Below are positions 7,595 through 16,430 of a DNA stretch of 36,076 bases, in pieces. A program made the position numbers and the translations under genes. The notes beneath the pieces were generated by a model. It ran no database searches, had not been told where the DNA came from, and saw only the letters and a list, made by a program, of their open reading frames with translations. Within the stretch, counting starts at the first letter, position 1. Each line of letters opens with the position of its first letter. The stretch covers positions 1-36,076 of the forward strand of contig JAMBEQ010000103.1 of assembly GCA_024506175.1 (NCBI GenBank). The letters are read 5' to 3'. The stretch comes from Methylocystis sp. (GTDB taxonomy: Bacteria; Pseudomonadota; Alphaproteobacteria; Rhizobiales; Beijerinckiaceae).

Positions 7595-8650
7595 TCACAG
7601 CGCGCCGAAAGCCGGCTCGGGGTCGCCACGCCCTTCGAGAATCTTCAAGACAGCGGCCTGGTCGACATCCTCGAGCGAGGCGGGACGCCATTTCGGCGTT
7701 CTGTCCTTGTCGATCAGCGCCGCGCGTATGCCTTCGTAAAGATCGTGCCCCTCCAGCAAGCTGCACGCTGCGCGATATTCGTTGATGAGACACGTCTCCA
7801 AGCGGTCGGCCGTCATGGCGCGCTTCAAGAGCGCATGCGTGACTTTCAAGCTCGTGGGCGAGTTGCGGGAGATTTCGTCCGCCGCCTTGCGTCCGAAGGT
7901 CGAACCGCTCACGCGCAAACCGTCGATGATCCGCTCGACGCTGTCCGCGCTCATCGCGCGATTGAACTCGTCCTTGTGTTGCTGCAGCTCTCCCGGCAGT
8001 TGAGCGACCGCGAAAGCATCAAGTGCCGAGTGGACGTCATCGACAGTGGTCACAAAACTCAATCGCTCCGACAAATCTGGTATTTGCTGCGAATTAATTG
8101 TCACATCCGCCAGACCGACATGCACCGCGTCGGTTGCCCCAATTGTAACGCCCGAGAGCGCCATATAGACGCCGGCGCCGTTTTTTCGCGTCAAGAGCCA
8201 TGTGCCGCCGACATCCGGGGTGAAGCCGATCCGCGTTTCCGGCATGGCGAGCTGCGTGCGCTCGGTCACGACCCGGCGATTGCCATGCGCGGAAACGCCC
8301 ACGCCGCCCCCCATGACGACGCCGTCCATCAGCACGACATAAGGCTTGGGAAAGGCGGCGATGCGCGCGTTGAGCGCATATTCTTCACGCCAAAAAGTCT
8401 TATAGCCATCCCCCGCGCCGTTGCGGCATTCATAAAGCGTGCGAATGTCGCCGCCAGCGCAAAGCCCGCGCTCGCCTTCCCCCGTCACCAGCACGGCGAC
8501 GATATCGGGATTGGCGGCGAACTCCACGAGCGCTTGCGTGAAGCGTCGCACCATATCCAAGGTCAGGCTGTTCAGCGCCTTCGGCCGATTGAGGCGAATG
8601 CGCCCGAGCCGGCGTTCGCGCGAAACCAGGAGCTCCTCCTCCTGGCTCAT
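7595..8650 (-). CDS. 3-hydroxyisobutyryl-CoA hydrolase (enoyl-CoA hydratase/isomerase family)
   Basis: The 351-residue protein has the length of HIBCH, not of the 260-residue hydratases. Landmarks include RPKALNSLTLDMV, GLCAGGDIRTLYE, MDGVVMGGGVGVSAHGN and AMPETRIGFTPDVGG, the last two being characteristic of HIBCH. It hydrolyses 3-hydroxyisobutyryl-CoA to free 3-hydroxyisobutyrate in valine breakdown, and the product is the substrate of mmsB at 22133. The chosen ATG at 8650 has GAGAGG upstream. That ATG overlaps a TGA in the reading frame of the upstream dehydrogenase (ATGA at 8650-8647), which indicates that the two genes were once translationally coupled. A longer in-frame start at 9193 lies inside the upstream gene and is not credible. 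Confidence 0.88.
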   Translation of the reverse strand: MSQEEELLVSRERRLGRIRLNRPKALNSLTLDMVRRFTQALVEFAANPDIVAVLVTGEGERGLCAGGDIRTLYECRNGAGDGYKTFWREEYALNARIAAFPKPYVVLMDGVVMGGGVGVSAHGNRRVVTERTQLAMPETRIGFTPDVGGTWLLTRKNGAGVYMALSGVTIGATDAVHVGLADVTINSQQIPDLSERLSFVTTVDDVHSALDAFAVAQLPGELQQHKDEFNRAMSADSVERIIDGLRVSGSTFGRKAADEISRNSPTSLKVTHALLKRAMTADRLETCLINEYRAACSLLEGHDLYEGIRAALIDKDRTPKWRPASLEDVDQAAVLKILEGRGDPEPAFGAL

Positions 8651-8697
8651 TTCAGCCTCTCTTCGAGGAGCTCGCGGGCTACGATCAGGCGCATGAT

Positions 8698-9858
8698 TTA
8701 GTTCGTGCCCTCCAATATTCGGTGGACGCGCAGGTCTCGCACGATCTTCTCGAGCCCATAGTCGCAGAGATAGCCATAGCCGCCGAGCAACTGCAAAGCG
8801 TCGTCTGCGACGCTGAAGCCCACATCCGTGGCGACCCGTTTCGCCATGGCGCAAAGCCTCCCGGCATCCTCGGCCCCGGCGTCGAGCGCCGATGCGGCGC
8901 GCCACAAGAGCGCGCGCGCGGCTTCGAGCTCGGTCGCCATGTCTGCGAGACGAAACTGAAGCGCCTGGAATTTGTCGAGGCGCCGGCCAAAGGCTTTGCG
9001 CTCTTTCGTATAGGCAAGCGCCCCATCGAGCGCGGCCTGGGCGCCGCCGAGCGAGCAGGCGCCGATGTTCAGTCGGCCGCCGTCGAGGGCCGCCATCGCC
9101 ATGGCGAAGCCGCGCCCTTCCGGTCCCAGCATGCTTTCGGCCGGCGCTTTGCAATCGTCGAAAATCACGGCGCGCGTAGGCTGGGCGTTCCAACCCATCT
9201 TTCGCTCATTTTGCCCGAACTTCAATCCAGCGCTTCCGCCCTCGATCAGAAAGGCGGAAATCCCAGATGGTCCCTCCGCCCCCGTCCGCGCCATCACGAG
9301 GTAGAGATGCTCATCGCCGCCGGCGCCGGCGCCCGAGATGAATTGCTTCTCGCCTGTCAGAAAATACGAGTCGCCGCGTGTGACTGCCCTGGTGCGCAAC
9401 GCGGCCGCGTCGGAACCGCAGCCGGGCTCCGTCAGACAATAGCTTGTCAAAAACTGCATCCTGGCGAGCCGAGGCAGCCATCGCTCGCGCTGGGCGTCGG
9501 AGCCGAAAGCGTCGATCATCCAGGCGCACATGTTGTGGATGGAGAGATAAGCGGCGACCGTAGGGCAACCGGTCGCCAGCGCCTCGAAAATAAGAGCCGC
9601 GTCCAATCGAGAGAGGCCCGCGCCGCCGGATTCTTCGCGAACATATATGGCCGCGAGCCCGAGCGCCGCGGCGGCCCGCAGGGTTTCGACCGGAAAGAAT
9701 TTGTCCTTGTCCCAGTCGAGGGCGAAAGGCGTGATCTCATTTTTCGCAAAGGCTGTCGCCATCTCGCGAATGGCGAGCTGCTCGGCGGTCAGTCCCGTAG
9801 TCGAATACGTGGACAATGCAAGTTTCCGGGCTAGGCTGACGAGGCATTTGGCGCGCAT
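8698..9858 (-). CDS. Isobutyryl-CoA dehydrogenase-like acyl-CoA dehydrogenase with premature stop
   Basis: The 386-residue flavoprotein resembles ACAD8. It has YCLTEPGCGSDAAAL, KQFISGAG, ALDGGRLNIGACSLGGAQ, ERKAFGRRLDKFQ, LLGGYGYL and finally HRILEGTN, where E383 is the expected catalytic base. It would oxidise isobutyryl-CoA to methacrylyl-CoA. The frame stops with TAA at 8700-8698 directly after GTN, where relatives continue with Glu-Ile-Met-Arg. The next codons in the same frame read IMRLIVARELLEERLK and end at a TGA overlapping the ATG of the next gene. The original end was therefore almost certainly 8647. The missing tail is the C-terminal helix near FAD and the tetramer interface, so activity is doubtful. 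The start may be TTG at 9816 rather than ATG 9858, which overlaps the HMG-CoA lyase gene by 28 bases. Confidence 0.85.
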   Translation of the reverse strand: MRAKCLVSLARKLALSTYSTTGLTAEQLAIREMATAFAKNEITPFALDWDKDKFFPVETLRAAAALGLAAIYVREESGGAGLSRLDAALIFEALATGCPTVAAYLSIHNMCAWMIDAFGSDAQRERWLPRLARMQFLTSYCLTEPGCGSDAAALRTRAVTRGDSYFLTGEKQFISGAGAGGDEHLYLVMARTGAEGPSGISAFLIEGGSAGLKFGQNERKMGWNAQPTRAVIFDDCKAPAESMLGPEGRGFAMAMAALDGGRLNIGACSLGGAQAALDGALAYTKERKAFGRRLDKFQALQFRLADMATELEAARALLWRAASALDAGAEDAGRLCAMAKRVATDVGFSVADDALQLLGGYGYLCDYGLEKIVRDLRVHRILEGTN

Positions 9859-10775
9859 GGCCGCCGAGACAAGGCCTCGCTCCCAAGGCGGGCGCGCGCC
9901 ACCTTGCTTTCGGGCGGCCGGTCCAGGATCGCAGAAATGAAGCGGGTCGCCTCGAGCAGTCTGCCCTCATCGACGCCCGTCTCGACGCCACAACCATGGA
10001 GCATGTAGACGACGTCTTCGGTTGCGACATTCCCCGCCGCGCCAGGCGCAAAGGGGCAACCGCCAAGGCCCGCGACGGAACTGTCGACCACCGAAATCCC
10101 TACCTCCAGGCAGGCGAAGATATTCGCCAAAGCCTGGCCGTAGGTGTCGTGAAAATGGACTGCGATGCGCTCGATCGGGATCGATTGCGCCACGCGTTCC
10201 ACCAGGCGGCGCGCAGCAAGCGGCGTTCCGACGCCGATCGTGTCCCCGAGAGAGGTTTCGTAGCAGCCAAGATCGTTCAAGCGCCGCGCAACATCGGTCA
10301 CGCGACCAAGTTCGATCTCGCCCTCGTAGGGGCAGCCCAGCGCGCAGGAAACATAGCCGCGCAGCGGAAGCCCCGCATGTTTCGCAGCCGCCGCCACGCC
10401 AGCGAATCTGCCGAGACTCTCCTCTATGCCACAGCCGAGATTGCGGCGAGAAAAGCTTTCCGAAGCGGCGGCGAAGATGGCGATTTCATCAACGCCGGCC
10501 GCCGCCGCGGCGTCGAAACCGCGCACATTCGGAACGAGCGCCGCGAGTCTCGGCTTTTGCAAGAGCCGTATCGAAGCCAGCACGCCCGCCGCGCCGGCCA
10601 TTTGAGGGACGGCTTTTTCAGAGACGAAACTTCCCGCTTCGATGCGGCGGAGCCCGGCGTGCGCGAGAAGCTCGATCAGCCGCGCGCGCGTCTCGACCGG
10701 GAGGATAACCGCTTCATTTTGGAGGCCGTCGCGCGGCCCGACCTCGACGATTTGAACCTGCGCCGGCAGCGTCAT
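9831..10775 (-). CDS. Hydroxymethylglutaryl-CoA lyase
   Basis: The 314-residue TIM-barrel enzyme has VEVGPRDGLQNE at the N-terminus, SFVSEKAVPQMAG, FAAASESFSRRN, the metal-binding HFHDTYGQALAN, and the active-site cysteine loop AGLGGCPFAPGAAGN. It cleaves HMG-CoA to acetyl-CoA and acetoacetate, the last step of the leucine route. Its ATG overlaps the stop of the methylcrotonyl-CoA carboxylase alpha gene (ATGA at 10775-10772). Its 3' end overlaps the start region of the next dehydrogenase. The tail (about residues 296-314) is arginine- and serine-rich and not conserved in relatives I know. Confidence 0.94.
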   Translation of the reverse strand: MTLPAQVQIVEVGPRDGLQNEAVILPVETRARLIELLAHAGLRRIEAGSFVSEKAVPQMAGAAGVLASIRLLQKPRLAALVPNVRGFDAAAAAGVDEIAIFAAASESFSRRNLGCGIEESLGRFAGVAAAAKHAGLPLRGYVSCALGCPYEGEIELGRVTDVARRLNDLGCYETSLGDTIGVGTPLAARRLVERVAQSIPIERIAVHFHDTYGQALANIFACLEVGISVVDSSVAGLGGCPFAPGAAGNVATEDVVYMLHGCGVETGVDEGRLLEATRFISAILDRPPESKVARARLGSEALSRRPCAPNASSA

Positions 10776-12760
10776 GACGCCTCCGCAAGGCGCAGGAGAA
10801 CCGCGCCCTCTCGAACCGCCTCGCCCTCTGCGCAGGAGACGATCTCGACATCTCCGTCACGCGGGGCCGTGATCGTGATTTCCATCTTCATCGCCTCCAG
10901 CACGAGAAGGTGCTCGCCCTTCAGGACGCGATCCCCCGGTTGAACAAAAGTGCGGACCACTCGCGCCGGCAACGGCGCCGTGAGTATCTCTTCCCTTGCG
11001 AGGCTGGGCGTTCTCGGCATGAGCGGGTCCAGGCGCTCAAGATCGTAATTCTTGCCCGCGCGGACGACCGTGTATCCTTTTTCCGCCGGAATGATTGCTA
11101 CCTGGCGTCCCACGCCGTTAACGAAAAGCAGGGTTTTGCCGCCGTTCGCGCTGACTCGCACATCGGCCGTCTCCGAGGGCGTTTCGAGCTGAAACGCGTC
11201 CTGAGCAACCGGGCGAAGGCGCGCCGAAAGCGTTCGGCCCTCGAAAAGAAAAGAGATTGCGCAAGAGGCTTTGCCAAAGAGACGCCATCCATCCGCGACC
11301 TTCCATGGGCCGCCGCAGCTTCCGGCGCCGCCTCCCAAATTTTGAACGGCGTCTCTGAACCAGCCGGCCGCCGCCGCGGCTAAAAGCCAGGAATCATCTT
11401 CTGGAGCGACAGCCCGCGCGGAATAGTTGAAAGCATCGACAAAGCCCGTGTCATATTCGCCCGCCGCGAAACATGTGTCTCCAACAAGCGCGCACAGGAA
11501 ATCCAGATTTGTGGCGAAGCCGATGAACTCGCAGCTCTCGAGCGCCGTGCGCAACCTGGAAACAGCTTCCTCTCGATCTGCGCCCCAAACGATGAGCTTG
11601 GCGAGAAGAGAGTCATAGTAGGATGAAATTGGATCGCCTTCAGCGACGCCGGAGTCTATGCGCAAATGCGTGCTCTGTTGCGGCCATCTGAGATGCGCAA
11701 TGCGGCCGGTCGCCGGGATGAAGCCCTCGGCTGGGTTCTCCGCGCAAATCCGCGCTTCGATCGCCGCGCCTCGGGTCTCAATCTCCTCCTGCGCCAAGGG
11801 TAGCGGCTCCCCCGCGGCCACGCGGAATTGCCAGTCCACAAGATCGAGCCCCGAAATCATTTCGGTTACTGGATGCTCGACTTGGAGGCGCGTATTCATC
11901 TCTAAGAAATAAAAAGCGTTGTCCTGAACGAGAAATTCAACGGTGCCGGCGCCGGCGTAGCCCGACGCGAGGGCGGCTTTCTTCGCGGCTGTGCGCATGG
12001 CGGACCGAAGCTCGGGGTCGAGCGCAGACGCTGGCGTCTCTTCGATGATCTTTTGACGCCTGCGCTGCAAGGAGCAGTCGCGCTCTGGAAAGGCAACCAC
12101 ATTGCCGAGCGAGTCGGCGAAGATCTGGACCTCCACATGTCTGGGCCGGTCCAAAAACTTTTCGATCAGTAATCGGTCGTCACCGAAGGCGCCAAGCGCT
12201 TCTCGCCGGGCGCTCTCCAATGCGCCTTGGAGCTCATGCGGCTCCGACACAACCCGCATGCCGCGCCCGCCACCTCCCGCCGACGCTTTGATGAGAACTG
12301 GGAATCCAATCCGCTTGGCGGCCTGCGTCAGCGTCGCCGTGTCTTGCGCCTCGCTATGATACCCTGGCAGAACCGGCGTCCCGATCTGCGCCATCAATTC
12401 CTTGGCTTGGGCCTTCGAGCCCATCAGGCGCATGGCGTGGGCAGGCGGCCCAATAAATGTGATCCCTGCATCGACGCAGCGCTCGGCGAATTCCGCATTC
12501 TCCGAAAGAAATCCATAGCCGGGGTGAATGGCGTTGGCTTCGGTTCTTCGCGCGGCCTCGAGGATCCGCTCTATGGACAAATAACTTTCCCGCGCCGGCG
12601 CGGAGCCAATTCGAAAGGCTTCGTCCGCGGACGAGACATGCAGAGCATTCTCATCGGCGTCCGAGTAGACGGCGACAGTCGCGATCCCCATGGCGCGTGC
12701 TGTCCGCGCAATGCGGCACGCGATCTCGCCGCGGTTGGCGATGAGGACCTTACGGAACAT
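10772..12760 (-). CDS. Methylcrotonyl-CoA carboxylase alpha (biotin carboxylase/biotin carrier) subunit
   Basis: The 662-residue protein has the biotin carboxylase N-domain (FRKVLIANRGEIACRI), HPGYGFLSENAEFAE, and the ATP-grasp loop KASAGGGGRGMRVV. EMNTRLQVEHPVTEM and the C-terminal biotinyl domain follow, with EAMKME carrying biotin on K625. It carboxylates biotin with bicarbonate and ATP, and the beta subunit at 13560-15164 passes the carboxyl group to 3-methylcrotonyl-CoA. Size and domain order fit MccA. Acyl-CoA carboxylases for propionyl- or geranyl-CoA look similar, but the leucine operon context settles the choice. Its start overlaps the end of the preceding hydratase gene by 11 bases. 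Confidence 0.92.
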   Translation of the reverse strand: MFRKVLIANRGEIACRIARTARAMGIATVAVYSDADENALHVSSADEAFRIGSAPARESYLSIERILEAARRTEANAIHPGYGFLSENAEFAERCVDAGITFIGPPAHAMRLMGSKAQAKELMAQIGTPVLPGYHSEAQDTATLTQAAKRIGFPVLIKASAGGGGRGMRVVSEPHELQGALESARREALGAFGDDRLLIEKFLDRPRHVEVQIFADSLGNVVAFPERDCSLQRRRQKIIEETPASALDPELRSAMRTAAKKAALASGYAGAGTVEFLVQDNAFYFLEMNTRLQVEHPVTEMISGLDLVDWQFRVAAGEPLPLAQEEIETRGAAIEARICAENPAEGFIPATGRIAHLRWPQQSTHLRIDSGVAEGDPISSYYDSLLAKLIVWGADREEAVSRLRTALESCEFIGFATNLDFLCALVGDTCFAAGEYDTGFVDAFNYSARAVAPEDDSWLLAAAAAGWFRDAVQNLGGGAGSCGGPWKVADGWRLFGKASCAISFLFEGRTLSARLRPVAQDAFQLETPSETADVRVSANGGKTLLFVNGVGRQVAIIPAEKGYTVVRAGKNYDLERLDPLMPRTPSLAREEILTAPLPARVVRTFVQPGDRVLKGEHLLVLEAMKMEITITAPRDGDVEIVSCAEGEAVREGAVLLRLAEAS

Positions 12761-13553
12761 CGGCGGCTTTCCGGCGCGGGCGCCAATTCGGCGCGCGCCT
12801 CTCCAGGAAGCATCTCAAGCCTTCAGCCCCTTCCGAAGAGGCCCACCGCGCCGAAATCAGACGGGCCATTTCCTTTCTGAGCGAGGCGTCGATGGGCCGC
12901 CGTTCGCAAAGCTGGACAAGGCCCTTGGCCTGCGCCTGCGCGCCAGGGGCGCCGAGGAGCAGGGCCTCGATGATCCTATCGCCGGCGGCGTCGACTTCAC
13001 GCTCTGCAGAAAGCTCGTGAACGAGCCCGATTTGCAGGGCCTGATCGGCGCCTATGGGCTCGGCGGTCAAAAACAAGGCGCGCGACGCCCGAGGACCGAT
13101 GGCTTTGACAAGATACGGCCCGACGACGGCGGGGACGAGCCCGAGCCGAACCTCGCTCATGGCGAATTTCGACCCCTTGTCCGAGATGGCGATGTCGCAG
13201 CAGGCGACGAGACCAACGCCCCCGCCGTAGGCGACGCCCTCGATGACCGCAATCGTTGGTTTCGACAGGCTATCGAGCGCATGGAACATTTGGGAAAGCT
13301 CCAACGCCTGCTCTTCTTGCGCTTGCGGCGAAGCGTCGGCGAGACTGCGCATCCACTCGATGTCGCCTCCGGCGCAAAAATTTCCGCCTGCGCCGGATAA
13401 AGCAACCACGCGCACGCTCGGGTCGGCGTCGAGGCGTCGCAGCGTTGATGTGAGGTCTAGAATGAGCGCGCGGCCGAAGGCGTTGCGCCGATGCGGGCGA
13501 TTGAAGGTCAAAAAGGCGACGCCGCGCTCATCGATCGATTCGAGAAGATTCAT
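12750..13553 (-). CDS. Methylglutaconyl-CoA hydratase (enoyl-CoA hydratase family)
   Basis: The 267-residue crotonase-fold protein has FNRPHRRNAFGRALI, the oxyanion-hole segment GNFCAGGDIEWMRSL, EGVAYGGGVGLVACCDIAIS and FAMSEVRLGLVPAVVGPYL. The pair CAGGDIEWM and LVPAVVGPYL matches LiuC/AUH-type methylglutaconyl-CoA hydratases. It hydrates 3-methylglutaconyl-CoA to HMG-CoA. It sits between the two methylcrotonyl-CoA carboxylase subunit genes, 6 bases after the beta gene and overlapping alpha by 11 bases. This is a common arrangement in proteobacterial leucine operons. Because no separate methacrylyl-CoA hydratase is present, it might also serve the valine branch, though that is speculation. 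Confidence 0.9.
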   Translation of the reverse strand: MNLLESIDERGVAFLTFNRPHRRNAFGRALILDLTSTLRRLDADPSVRVVALSGAGGNFCAGGDIEWMRSLADASPQAQEEQALELSQMFHALDSLSKPTIAVIEGVAYGGGVGLVACCDIAISDKGSKFAMSEVRLGLVPAVVGPYLVKAIGPRASRALFLTAEPIGADQALQIGLVHELSAEREVDAAGDRIIEALLLGAPGAQAQAKGLVQLCERRPIDASLRKEMARLISARWASSEGAEGLRCFLERRAPNWRPRRKAADVP

Positions 13554-13559
13554 CTGACC

Positions 13560-15164
13560 TCACATGCGGAAAAGACCAAATTGCGTTTTTCCAATCGGCG
13601 CAGCGGCGCTTGCCGAAAGCGCCAAGGCGAGAACGCGGCGGGTCTCCGCCGGGTCGATGATCCCATCGTCCCAGAGTCTCGCGCTCGAATAGAGCGGGTC
13701 GGCTTGCCGTTCGTAATCCGCCTGGATCGGGGCCGCGAACTTCTGCTCCTCTTCGGGGGACCATTCTTCGCCGCGGGCTTCCAAGGCTTTGCGCCGAACG
13801 CGTGAAAGCACGGACGCAGCCTGCGCGCCTCCCATGACGCCGATCCGGGCGTTTGGCCACATCCAGAGGAAATTCGGAGAATAGGCACGCCCGCACATCG
13901 CATAGTTTCCGGCGCCGAAGCTGGCGCCGATGACGATGGTGAATTTCGGAACGGCCGCCGTCGCCACCGCCGTCACCATCTTTGCCCCTTCCTTGGCGAC
14001 GCCTTCCGCCTCGACCTTGCTTCCGACCATGAAGCCGGTCGTGTTCTGCAAGAAGACAAGCGGCGTTTGGCGCTGCGCGCATAGCTCGATGAAATGCGCA
14101 GCCTTGAGCGCGCTCTCGGGAAAAAGGATTCCGTTGTTTGCGATGATGCCGACGGCATAACCCCAGATGCGGGCAAAACCTGTGACGAGGGTTGGGCCAT
14201 AGAGGGCCTTGAACTCGTCGAATTCCGAAGCGTCGACGATGCGCGCGATCACCTCACGGACGTCGAACTGCTTGCGCAGATCAGATGGAGCGACGCCGTA
14301 AAGTTCCTTGGGATCGTAGCGCGGCGCGGCAGTTGTGGTCGCGCTGCGCGAAGCGCGGGGGCGCGCGACATTTGCGACCGCTCGGCGAGCGAGCGCAATG
14401 GCGTGGGCGTCGTTCTCGGCAAGGTAATCGGCGACGCCCGAGCGGCGGCAGTGCACCTCCGCGCCGCCCAATTCTTCTGCGCTGATCACTTCGCCGGTGG
14501 CGGCTTCGACAAGGGGCGGGCCCGCGAGAAAGATCGTTCCCTCGTTTCGCACGATGATGGTTTCGTCGCACATGGCGGGCACGTAGGCGCCGCCCGCCGT
14601 GCAGGAGCCCATCACCACGGCGATCTGCGCGACGCCTTGCGCCGACATTTTCGCCTGATTGTAAAAGATGCGGCCGAAATGCTCGCGATCCGGAAAGACC
14701 TCATCCTGCATCGGGAGATTGGCTCCGCCTGAGTCGACGAGATAAATGCACGGCAGGCAATTTTGCGCGGCGATCTCCTGCGCGCGAAGGTGTTTTTTTA
14801 CGGTCATCGGAAAATAGGCGCCGCCCTTCACGGTGGCGTCATTGGCGACGATCATGCACTCGCGGCCGTTTACCCTTCCGACGCCCGCGACCACGCCGGC
14901 GCAGGCGAGCTTTCCGTCGTACATGCCATGCGCTGCGAATTGCCCAATCTCCAGGAAAGGCGAAAGAGGGTCGATCAAGGCGTCGATGCGCTCGCGCGCC
15001 AGCATTTTGCCACGGCGGCGCTGTCGCTCTCGGGATTCTTCACCACCGCCTTCTTGGATCTTTTCGAAGATCGCGTGCAAGCGTTCGACTTGCGCAGCCA
15101 TGGCGTCACGATTGAGGGCGAAATCCGCCGAGCGCACATCGATCGACGTTTCGAGCGCCGCCAT
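13560..15164 (-). CDS. Methylcrotonyl-CoA carboxylase beta (carboxyltransferase) subunit
   Basis: The 534-residue protein shows the two crotonase-like carboxyltransferase halves. The N-half has [39 protein letters not shown] and [17 protein letters not shown]. The C-half has [57 protein letters not shown] and [10 protein letters not shown]. The C-terminus FGLFRM is typical of MccB. It transfers carboxyl from biotin to 3-methylcrotonyl-CoA. An AAAGGAG lies upstream of the ATG, between the isovaleryl-CoA dehydrogenase stop and this start (12 bases apart). It is the second gene of the operon, and its partner alpha subunit is encoded two genes downstream. Confidence 0.95.
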   Translation of the reverse strand: MAALETSIDVRSADFALNRDAMAAQVERLHAIFEKIQEGGGEESRERQRRRGKMLARERIDALIDPLSPFLEIGQFAAHGMYDGKLACAGVVAGVGRVNGRECMIVANDATVKGGAYFPMTVKKHLRAQEIAAQNCLPCIYLVDSGGANLPMQDEVFPDREHFGRIFYNQAKMSAQGVAQIAVVMGSCTAGGAYVPAMCDETIIVRNEGTIFLAGPPLVEAATGEVISAEELGGAEVHCRRSGVADYLAENDAHAIALARRAVANVARPRASRSATTTAAPRYDPKELYGVAPSDLRKQFDVREVIARIVDASEFDEFKALYGPTLVTGFARIWGYAVGIIANNGILFPESALKAAHFIELCAQRQTPLVFLQNTTGFMVGSKVEAEGVAKEGAKMVTAVATAAVPKFTIVIGASFGAGNYAMCGRAYSPNFLWMWPNARIGVMGGAQAASVLSRVRRKALEARGEEWSPEEEQKFAAPIQADYERQADPLYSSARLWDDGIIDPAETRRVLALALSASAAAPIGKTQFGLFRM

Positions 15165-15176
15165 TATTCGCTCCTT

Positions 15177-16346
15177 TCAGATGGTCTCCTGATACAATTC
15201 GCGGCCGATCAACATGCGGCGGATTTCGCTGGTGCCTGCGCCGATTTCGTAGAGCTTCGCGTCTCGAAGAAGGCGGCCGGCGGGATAATCGTTTGTGTAT
15301 CCATTGCCGCCGAGACATTGAATCGTCTCGAGCGCCATCCATGTCGCCCTTTCGGCGGCAAAAAGGATGGCGGCGGCCGCATCCTTGCGAGTGACCTTTC
15401 CGAGATCGCAGGCTTTGGCGACCGCGTAGACATGGGCTCTCGCTGCGCTCAGCGCCGTATACATGTCTGCGAGCTTGCCCTGCATGAGCTCGAATTCGCC
15501 GATGGGCTGGCCGAATTGCTTGCGCTCGTGAACATAGGGAAGGACAACGTCCATGCAGGCGCGCATGATGCCGAGCGGTCCGCCGGAAAGAACCGCTCGC
15601 TCATAATCCAGGCCGCTCATCAACACCGAGAGTCCTTGCTCCGGCTGCCCGAGCACATTTTCAGCCGGGACGACGCAGTCGTCGAAAGCAAGCTCACAGG
15701 TATTGGAGCCGCGCATGCCCAGCTTGTCGATCTTCGCCAAGGCTTGAAATCCCGTGAAGATCTTTTCGACGATGAAGGCGGTTACGCCCCGCGCACCCGC
15801 GGACGGGACAGTCTTCGCGTAAACCACCAGAACGTCCGCGTCCGGCCCATTCGTCACCCACATCTTGGCGCCGTTGAGAACATAAGCGTCGCCGAGTTTT
15901 TCCGCGCGTAGGCACATATTTGCGACATCCGACCCGGCGCCCGGCTCGGACATGGCGAGCGCGCCGACATGCTCGCCGGCGACGAGCTTCGGCAAATAAC
16001 GCCGCCTCTGCTCAGGCGACCCGTTGCGCTGAATTTGATTGACGCAAAGATTGGAGTGCGCGCCATAAGAGAGCCCGACCGACGCGGATGCGCGGCTGAT
16101 CTCCTCCATGACCACAACGTGTTCGAGATAGCCGAGGCCTGCGCCCCCATATTCCTCGGGGACGGTTACGCCAAGAACGCCGAGCGCGCCGAGCTTTCGC
16201 CAAAGCTGGCTCGGGAAGGCGTTTTCGGAGTCGATGCTCGCGGCGAGCGGCGCGATCTCGCGAGCGGCGAAGGTTTCCACCTGCTGTCGCAAAAGGTCGA
16301 TCGTCTCTCCGAGATCAAAATCAAGCACTCTGGGAAAGTGGCGCAT
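15177..16346 (-). CDS. Isovaleryl-CoA dehydrogenase
   Basis: The 389-residue FAD enzyme has [50 protein letters not shown] and [17 protein letters not shown]. The catalytic glutamate is at position 249 in helix G, as in isovaleryl-CoA dehydrogenases. Correspondingly the C-terminal motif is [10 protein letters not shown], lacking the glutamate used by most other acyl-CoA dehydrogenases. It oxidises isovaleryl-CoA to 3-methylcrotonyl-CoA. It is the first gene of the eight-gene minus-strand operon, with AAGGAG nine bases before the ATG and a candidate promoter at 16385-16414. Unlike the second dehydrogenase in this operon, its C-terminus is intact ([14 protein letters not shown]). Confidence 0.94.
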   Translation of the reverse strand: MRHFPRVLDFDLGETIDLLRQQVETFAAREIAPLAASIDSENAFPSQLWRKLGALGVLGVTVPEEYGGAGLGYLEHVVVMEEISRASASVGLSYGAHSNLCVNQIQRNGSPEQRRRYLPKLVAGEHVGALAMSEPGAGSDVANMCLRAEKLGDAYVLNGAKMWVTNGPDADVLVVYAKTVPSAGARGVTAFIVEKIFTGFQALAKIDKLGMRGSNTCELAFDDCVVPAENVLGQPEQGLSVLMSGLDYERAVLSGGPLGIMRACMDVVLPYVHERKQFGQPIGEFELMQGKLADMYTALSAARAHVYAVAKACDLGKVTRKDAAAAILFAAERATWMALETIQCLGGNGYTNDYPAGRLLRDAKLYEIGAGTSEIRRMLIGRELYQETI

Positions 16347-16384
16347 CGCGCCCCGCTCCTTTACCGTCGCACTGCGGCATGAGG

Positions 16385-16414
16385 GCTATATTTGCCCGCG
16401 CCGAGGCGTTTCAA
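16385..16414 (-). promoter_or_regulatory. Candidate sigma-70-type promoter for the leucine operon
   Basis: On the minus strand TTGAAA (16414-16409) and TATAGC (16390-16385) are separated by 18 bases. They lie about 40 bases upstream of the isovaleryl-CoA dehydrogenase ATG in an 84-base gap after maiA. It is the most promoter-like site in that gap, but a six-base match pair in a GC-rich genome is weak evidence alone. Confidence 0.4.
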
Positions 16415-16430
16415 GGCGCCGGCCGCGCCT

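Noticed and set aside
8722-9834. 370-codon plus-strand open frame
   Set aside because: Fully antisense to the isobutyryl-CoA dehydrogenase-like gene, with no recognisable domain.
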